Made by a program: the position numbers and the translations under genes. A stretch of 64,000 nt of DNA from Methanomassiliicoccus sp. UBA345 (GTDB taxonomy: Archaea; Thermoplasmatota; Thermoplasmata; Methanomassiliicoccales; Methanomassiliicoccaceae): NCBI GenBank assembly GCA_002504525.1, contig DATD01000035.1, positions 1,511-65,510 of the forward strand, written 5' to 3'. The notes below the pieces were generated by a model. It did not search any database. It saw nothing but the letters and a program-made list of their open reading frames with translations, and had not been told where the DNA came from. Within the stretch, counting starts at the first letter, position 1. Every line of letters starts with the position of its first letter. Below are positions 59,504 through 64,000 of the stretch, in pieces.

Positions 59504-60106
59504 ATGAATGACGGCGAAGGGGAGATCGCAGTGCATCTGGCCAGGGAAGTGGTGGATGCCGAGGCGAGGGGCAGGGAGACCGGCCACGCGGACGCCCCGG
59601 GCAGCTTCCGGGATAAGCGCGGCGTGTTCGTTACACTGCACACCTATCCGGGGAACAGGCTGAGGGGCTGCATCGGGTTCCCGGAGCCCATGTTCTCGCT
59701 GGCCAGCGCGCTGATACAGGCGGCCCAGCATGCCTGCCACGACCCCAGGTTCCCCGCTCTCGAAGCGAACGAGCTGGACGACATCATCGTGGAGGTCTCC
59801 ATCCTCACCCCTCCCAAGGAGGTGCAGGTCGACGATCCCCGGAGGCTGCCGGAGATCATCAATGTTGGCGTCGACGGCCTCATCGTGGAGCACGGACCGT
59901 GCCGCGGTCTGCTGCTCCCCCAGGTCCCGATGGAGTGGGACTGGGACGCCGAAGAGTTCTTGGGGCAGACCTGCGTAAAGGCCGGCATGACCCCCGACAT
60001 GTGGCTCGATAAGAGGACCCGCTTCTACACCTTCCAGGCGGAGGTGTTCTCCGAGGAGACGCCCCGGGGAAAGGTATCAAGAAGAGAGATGGGCGGGTGC
60101 AGGTAG
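59504..60106 (+). CDS. AMMECR1-domain protein
   Basis: The 200-residue protein belongs to the AMMECR1 family. It has the signature NRLRGCIGFPEPMF, the central QAAQHACHDPRFPALEANEL, and the C-terminal LLPQVPMEWDWDAEEFLGQTC. The family is conserved from archaea to humans, but its reaction is unknown; the invariant LRGCIG suggests an active or binding site. It is immediately upstream of pyrC with one base between them. Confidence 0.92.
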   Translation: MNDGEGEIAVHLAREVVDAEARGRETGHADAPGSFRDKRGVFVTLHTYPGNRLRGCIGFPEPMFSLASALIQAAQHACHDPRFPALEANELDDIIVEVSILTPPKEVQVDDPRRLPEIINVGVDGLIVEHGPCRGLLLPQVPMEWDWDAEEFLGQTCVKAGMTPDMWLDKRTRFYTFQAEVFSEETPRGKVSRREMGGCR

Positions 60107-60107
60107 G

Positions 60108-61367
60108 ATGGACCTGGTTCTGGAGGGCCGCGCCTACGTCCGGGGAAAGCTGGGCCGATGGTCAATAGGCATAGAGGACGGGCGCATCGCCCAGATAGCC
60201 CGGACGATCAGGGGAGGGGAGCGCCTCGACCTCGGCGACATGATCATCCTTCCCGGAGCGATCGATCCCCACGTGCACTTCCGCGATCCCGGAATGACCG
60301 ACAAGGAGGACTTCTCCACCGGGACGCTGGCGGCCGCCTGCGGGGGCGTGACGACCGTGCTGGACATGCCCAACACGCTGCCGCCCGCCGTCACCGCGTC
60401 GAAGCTGGCCGAAAAGAAGGAGGCGATCGCTCGCAAGGCATGGGTCGACTACGGCCTGTTCGCCGGCTGCATGGCCGGAGCGGACATCGAAGCCATGGCC
60501 CCCCTGGCGGTCGGTTTCAAGGTGTTCATGGGTTCCTCCACCGGCCGACTGCTGGTCACCGAGGACCTGGACCTGGCGAAGATCGCCGCGCTCGTGAAGC
60601 GGACGGGAAAGGTGCTCAGCGTCCATGCCGAGGACGAGGCGATGATCGAGCACGGGGAGGAACGAAGTCCCGTGGACCACCTGCGCAACCGGCCAGCCGC
60701 CGCGGAGGTCGCTGCCATTCGCCGGCTGTCGGCGCTGGACTGCCGGATCAACGTGTGCCACGTGTCCTCGGCGGACGGCCTCCAGGCGCTGGAAGGGCTC
60801 CCGTTCACCAAGGAGGTGACGGCGCACCACATGCTGCTCGATCGTGACAGCGACATCGGTGCGTACGGTAAGGTGAACCCTCCCCTTCGTACCAAAGAGG
60901 ACCGCCTGGCCCTGTTCCAGGCGTTCATTTCAGGCAGGATCGACATGCTCGGTTCCGATCATGCTCCACACGCCATCGAAGATAAGGAGCAGGAGTTCGA
61001 CGTCGCCCCGTCCGGAGTTCCGGGCGTGGAGACCACCGTGCCGATGATGCTGGCGTTGATGAAGAAGGGAACCCTCCCGCTGGAGGTGCTGGTCAGCGCC
61101 ATGGCCGAGCGGCCGGCCGAGGTCTTCGGCCTGAACAAGGGCTGCCTGGAGGTCGGCCGCTATGCTGACCTCATGGTCATTGACCCCCGCGCCACCGTCC
61201 CCATAAAGGTTAATAACCTTCACAGCAAGTGCGGCTGGACCCCCTTCGAGGGCTGGGATGCCATTTTCCCCCATGCGGTGTTCGTGCGAGGCGAGCTGGT
61301 GGTGGAGGACGGCGAACCGGCCGGGGAGAGGGCGGGAAGGGATGTCGTTGCTGCCGAGCGATCTTGA
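60108..61367 (+). CDS. pyrC: Dihydroorotase
   Basis: The enzyme closes carbamoyl aspartate to dihydroorotate in pyrimidine synthesis. The 419-residue amidohydrolase has DPHVHFRDPGMTDKEDF, the region FKVFMGSSTGRLL, SVHAEDE, VCHVSSADGL and GSDHAPHA, which supply the two-metal ligands. The usual metal-bridging Lys is likely the FKVFMG lysine. It overlaps the following YkgJ-type gene by 26 bases. Confidence 0.93.
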   Translation: MDLVLEGRAYVRGKLGRWSIGIEDGRIAQIARTIRGGERLDLGDMIILPGAIDPHVHFRDPGMTDKEDFSTGTLAAACGGVTTVLDMPNTLPPAVTASKLAEKKEAIARKAWVDYGLFAGCMAGADIEAMAPLAVGFKVFMGSSTGRLLVTEDLDLAKIAALVKRTGKVLSVHAEDEAMIEHGEERSPVDHLRNRPAAAEVAAIRRLSALDCRINVCHVSSADGLQALEGLPFTKEVTAHHMLLDRDSDIGAYGKVNPPLRTKEDRLALFQAFISGRIDMLGSDHAPHAIEDKEQEFDVAPSGVPGVETTVPMMLALMKKGTLPLEVLVSAMAERPAEVFGLNKGCLEVGRYADLMVIDPRATVPIKVNNLHSKCGWTPFEGWDAIFPHAVFVRGELVVEDGEPAGERAGRDVVAAERS

Positions 61368-62469
61368 TCTGGACCTGTCCGAGCTGGAAGGCCGGAGTTT
61401 CACCTGCGATCCCAGCTGCGGGCTGTGCTGCCTGTGCCAGCCGGAGGTGCTGCCTCACGAGGTCAGCTGGTTCAAGAGCAACCACCCCCGGCGCATCGTG
61501 GAGACGAAGAGGCCGCACCGGCATATTGCTCTCACTCTCAAGGAAGGGCAAGGGGCGTGCACTTTCCTTAATGCCTCCCGCCGCTGCGAGATATATGCTC
61601 AACGGCCGCACTACTGCAGACAGTTCCCTTTCCACCTGTACCTGGGAAAGAGGGTCCAGGTGGAGCTGGACCTATCGTGCCGCGGCGTGTGGTACGGCGG
61701 GGCGGAGGACGCGCTGGTGGAGGGAGGCCGAATGGTCCAGGACAATGTGGACGCGCTCCGCGAGACGTTGACGGAGACCAGGGCTGTCTACCGGGACTTC
61801 GAGGCCAACTGCCGGGACGCCGGCATCTACCGGCCGGAGGAGGCGCTCCGCCGGGAGGTGGGCCGCAGGATAGAGATGTTCACCGAGCTGCCGTATCTGG
61901 CGCACGTCCTGGACCTCTCGGCCGAGGACGAGGAGATGTCGATGCCGGACACCCCCGCCGCGACGCTGGACGCTGCTGAGCTTCAGCGTTCGGCAATGGA
62001 GATGGGCTTGGAGTCCTTGGCTGCGGAGGACGTGTTCAGCGCGCCGGTGTACTGCGACCCCAAGTGGAGATGGAACCTGTTCCTGGTGAAGGGCGGCAGC
62101 ATGAGGTGGGCGTTCCTCAATGACGACGGCTCGCTCGATGCGGCGGGTGACATCGACCCGACCAAGGTGAAACTGCTCTCTCCGGAGGGCGAGGGGAGGA
62201 GCATCTTCCTCTCGTACCTGAGGATGCTCAACCGTAGGGACAGCATGATGGGCTACGCCGCCTACCTGGTGGACGACTACGGTTACGAGGACTTCCTCGG
62301 CAACACCTACTACGGCGTCATGGCGACGACGGCCCTGGACCTGTTGTGGAGAGCATCCCTCATCGCCTATCTGCAGGGCGGAAGGCTTGACCGCGCCGGT
62401 ATGATCGAGGGTATAATATCTTACGACATGGACCGCCTGGATGCCCCAACCATCGGTGCTTTCCTATGA
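61342..62469 (+). CDS. YkgJ-type Cys-cluster protein
   Basis: The 375-residue protein starts with a YkgJ/UPF0153-like metal-binding region: CDPSCGLCCLCQPEV, then ACTFLNASRRCEIYAQRPHYCRQFP, giving the C-x-x-x-C-x-x-C-C set and a later C-x(n)-C. Such proteins probably hold an Fe-S or zinc cluster; the function is unknown. The remaining 250 residues match nothing I know. ATG 61342 lies inside pyrC with GGGAAGGG before it, so the genes are coupled. Confidence 0.77.
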   Translation: MSLLPSDLDLDLSELEGRSFTCDPSCGLCCLCQPEVLPHEVSWFKSNHPRRIVETKRPHRHIALTLKEGQGACTFLNASRRCEIYAQRPHYCRQFPFHLYLGKRVQVELDLSCRGVWYGGAEDALVEGGRMVQDNVDALRETLTETRAVYRDFEANCRDAGIYRPEEALRREVGRRIEMFTELPYLAHVLDLSAEDEEMSMPDTPAATLDAAELQRSAMEMGLESLAAEDVFSAPVYCDPKWRWNLFLVKGGSMRWAFLNDDGSLDAAGDIDPTKVKLLSPEGEGRSIFLSYLRMLNRRDSMMGYAAYLVDDYGYEDFLGNTYYGVMATTALDLLWRASLIAYLQGGRLDRAGMIEGIISYDMDRLDAPTIGAFL

Positions 62470-62482
62470 GTCTAATCAGTAA

Positions 62483-62493
62483 GCTTAAAATAC
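62483..62493 (+). promoter_or_regulatory. TATA box of the LSm-eL37 operon
   Basis: GCTTAAAATAC predicts transcription near 62514 and a leader of about 14 bases before the LSm ATG. Confidence 0.55.
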
Positions 62494-62527
62494 TCCTCGG
62501 ATAATGAGGCAGACTGGTGGCCGTTGT

Positions 62528-62743
62528 ATGCAAAAGCCTCTAACCGTTCTCAATCAGGCGATCAGCCGCCCCGTGATCGTCGAGCTGAAAGCGAACAGGG
62601 AATACAGGGGAACCCTTGACGGTTACGATCCCCACATGAACCTTGTCCTGAAGAACGCCGAGGAACTCATCAACCACGAGGTTGTGAGGAAGCTTGATGT
62701 TACCATCGTCAGGGGCGACAACGTCATCTACATATCACCCTAA
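62528..62743 (+). CDS. LSm (Sm-like) RNA-binding protein
   Basis: This is the archaeal SmAP, a ring-forming RNA-binding protein. The 71-residue protein has the Sm1 motif ([20 protein letters not shown] and MNLVL) and Sm2 motif ([14 protein letters not shown]). It is directly followed by eL37, the usual archaeal pairing of LSm and rpl37e. Confidence 0.95.
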   Translation: MQKPLTVLNQAISRPVIVELKANREYRGTLDGYDPHMNLVLKNAEELINHEVVRKLDVTIVRGDNVIYISP

Positions 62744-62755
62744 GGAGAGATTTCA

Positions 62756-62923
62756 ATGAGCAAGGGAACGCCATCAATGGGTAAGCACGGCAGCAAGAAG
62801 CAGCACATACCTTGCCGCCGGTGCGGAAAGAGCGCATACAACATGACCAAGGGAGTCTGCGCATCCTGCGGCTATGGTAACTCACCGAGGCTGAGGTCTT
62901 ATAACTGGGCAAAACAGCACTGA
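62756..62923 (+). CDS. rpl37e: Ribosomal protein eL37
   Basis: The 55-residue large-subunit protein has a zinc ribbon with CRRC (residues 20-23) and CASC (36-39) and a basic end [21 protein letters not shown] lies just before the ATG and the gap to LSm is 12 bases. Its length is normal for the archaeal protein. Confidence 0.95.
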   Translation: MSKGTPSMGKHGSKKQHIPCRRCGKSAYNMTKGVCASCGYGNSPRLRSYNWAKQH

Positions 62924-62927
62924 TTCC

Positions 62928-64000
62928 ATGGCAGTCACCATGGAAGACGCCATGGACGACGCCCCTAAGCATTTCTGCGGCGTCGTCGCTATGGCATTCA
63001 ACTCAGATGTCAAGAGCGACCTGAAGAAGGCGCTTCGCGTTATCCAGCACCGTGGCCAGGAGGCCGCTGGTATCGCTGTTTTCGACGGCGCCACCAAGTA
63101 CGTGCGGAAGATGGGACTGGTCCACGAGGTTCTGGCCGGACCGGAGTACGACGCGCTGCATGGCAACGTTGGCATCGGCCATGTTCGTTATTCCACCACC
63201 GGGTCCTCATGCGCCCAGAACTGCCAGCCGATCGTCGTCACCACCAACGTGGGCGATGTGGCGCTGGGCCACAACGGCGACCTGGTGAACGCCACCAAGC
63301 TGCGGAACAAGCTGCAGAACGACGGATGGGCGTTCCTCACCACCACTGATTCTGAGATCATCATTCGGATCCTGGCGAACGAACTGACGCAGAGCGATCC
63401 GGTCAAGGCCATCCGGTCCACCCTGAAGTGCCTGGACGGCGCTTACGCCTTGGTGATCATGATCGGCGGGAGGGTCTACGGGGCCAGGGACCCTCTGGGC
63501 CTTCGCCCCCTCTGCCTGGGTAAGCTGGACAAGGGATACTGCCTGGCATCCGAATCGGCGGTCTTCGACATCCTGCAGGGAGAGTTCGTCCGCGACATCG
63601 CGCCTGGCGAGATCGTCGAGATAACGCCTACCGGCTTCACCGGCCACAAGATGTCCGGTCCAGCGCATACCGCTCACTGCATGTTCGAGTGGGTGTACTT
63701 CGCCAGGCCCGACACCATCATGGACGGCCGGGAGGTGTACGACGTCCGCAAGAAGCTCGGCCAAGTGCTGGCTCTCGAACAGCCGGCCGACGCCGATGTG
63801 GTGATACCGGTGCCCGACTCCGGGAGGGCCAACGCGCTCGGTTTCGCGCAGGAATCCGGCATCATGTATGAGGAGGGCCTGATGAAGAACCGTTACGTCG
63901 AACGGACCTTCATCCTTCCCGAGCAGGCCAAACGCGAAGAGGGCGTGTCGCTGAAGCTCAATCCCATACGCTCCACTGTCCTCGGCAAGCGCGTAGTGGT
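62928..64000 (+). CDS. purF: Amidophosphoribosyltransferase (partial, runs off window)
   Basis: The enzyme commits PRPP to purine synthesis using glutamine. The visible 357 residues begin with a short propeptide of 16 residues ending at APKHF, after which Cys17 (CGVVAMAF) becomes the N-terminal nucleophile. The glutamine amidotransferase domain has IQHRGQEAAGIAVF, HVRYSTTGSS and LGHNGDLVN. The start of the PRPP-binding domain is seen as VVIPVPDSGRANALGFAQESG. The rest lies beyond the window. It follows eL37 after four bases and may be in the same transcript. Confidence 0.95.
   Translation, partial: MAVTMEDAMDDAPKHFCGVVAMAFNSDVKSDLKKALRVIQHRGQEAAGIAVFDGATKYVRKMGLVHEVLAGPEYDALHGNVGIGHVRYSTTGSSCAQNCQPIVVTTNVGDVALGHNGDLVNATKLRNKLQNDGWAFLTTTDSEIIIRILANELTQSDPVKAIRSTLKCLDGAYALVIMIGGRVYGARDPLGLRPLCLGKLDKGYCLASESAVFDILQGEFVRDIAPGEIVEITPTGFTGHKMSGPAHTAHCMFEWVYFARPDTIMDGREVYDVRKKLGQVLALEQPADADVVIPVPDSGRANALGFAQESGIMYEEGLMKNRYVERTFILPEQAKREEGVSLKLNPIRSTVLGKRVV

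Overview
The window is a gene-dense, GC-rich stretch of an archaeal chromosome. Archaeal markers include eL18, uL13, uS9 and eL37, eS1, RNA polymerase subunit N, aRF1, archaeal TrpRS, PheS and ArgS, an LSm protein, PurP, D-aminoacyl-tRNA deacylase DtdA, an intron-containing tRNA-Met and TATA boxes about 25 bases upstream of many starts. Free-standing HdrC and HdrB subunits and a methylcobamide:CoM methyltransferase-like protein point to a methylotrophic methanogen. The bacterial-type adenylate kinase, the GC content and the gene mix fit Thermoplasmata, most likely Methanomassiliicoccales. This placement is inference from gene content, not from a marker tree.

Layout. 1-3.4 kb: a decayed IS4/IS5-type transposase next to a CopB-like metal ATPase. 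3.4-11.1 kb: surface and accessory genes, namely a secreted GH5-like protein with a membrane anchor, a UroD/MtbA-like methyltransferase, an HTH_10-alkyltransferase fusion, a GNAT protein and a BspA-type leucine-rich repeat protein. 11.3-12.8 kb: tRNA-Pro and the rpl18e-rpl13-rps9-rpoN operon. 12.9-17.5 kb: a 1544-residue DUF4011-type helicase-nuclease. 17.7-19.5 kb: an AP-endonuclease-like protein and hexuloisomerase. 19.5-21.8 kb: a compact ubiquitin-like conjugation operon (E1, ubiquitin-like protein, E2, JAMM peptidase). 21.9-33.4 kb: translation and tRNA genes (trpS, trmO, pheS, dtdA, aRF1, argS) with two tandem winged-helix/TPR regulators and pyrH. 33.4-42 kb: lplA, purP, a two-domain MgtE-like transporter opposite two PhoU-RCK_C genes, tRNA-Gln, adk, a GNAT-GNAT-glycosyltransferase unit, and ACT and flavin-binding proteins. 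42-53.8 kb: an FAD oxidase, M50, PrsW and M16 proteases, a Ca2+/cation exchanger, a PUA-PAPS reductase-ferredoxin fusion, a transglutaminase, PdaD, a PAC2 protein, a hydrogenase maturation protease and a one-component regulator. 53.9-64 kb: hdrCB, eS1, tRNA-Met, a Get3/ArsA ATPase, zinc-ribbon proteins, AMMECR1, pyrC, a YkgJ-type protein, LSm-eL37 and the start of purF.

The most interesting region is 19,520-21,770. Four overlapping or closely spaced minus-strand genes encode a full E1-Ubl-E2-deubiquitinase set. Each has the expected catalytic residues, and the Ubl carries a GG followed by a five-residue tail that would have to be removed. This is the gene set of eukaryotic-type ubiquitylation and of the bacterial Bil-type defence operons, here in a probable methanogen and without a RING E3 in the window. 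The helicase-nuclease lies 2 kb from its downstream end, but housekeeping-type genes separate them.

Regulation seen in the sequence: a 15-bp perfect palindrome and a possible Shine-Dalgarno-sequestering hairpin lie between the MgtE-like and PhoU-RCK_C genes, and a hairpin-T-rich terminator follows hdrB. Many genes appear to be leaderless, while operon-internal genes have good GGAGGTGAT-like ribosome sites. I ran no searches. All family names are from reading the translated sequence.
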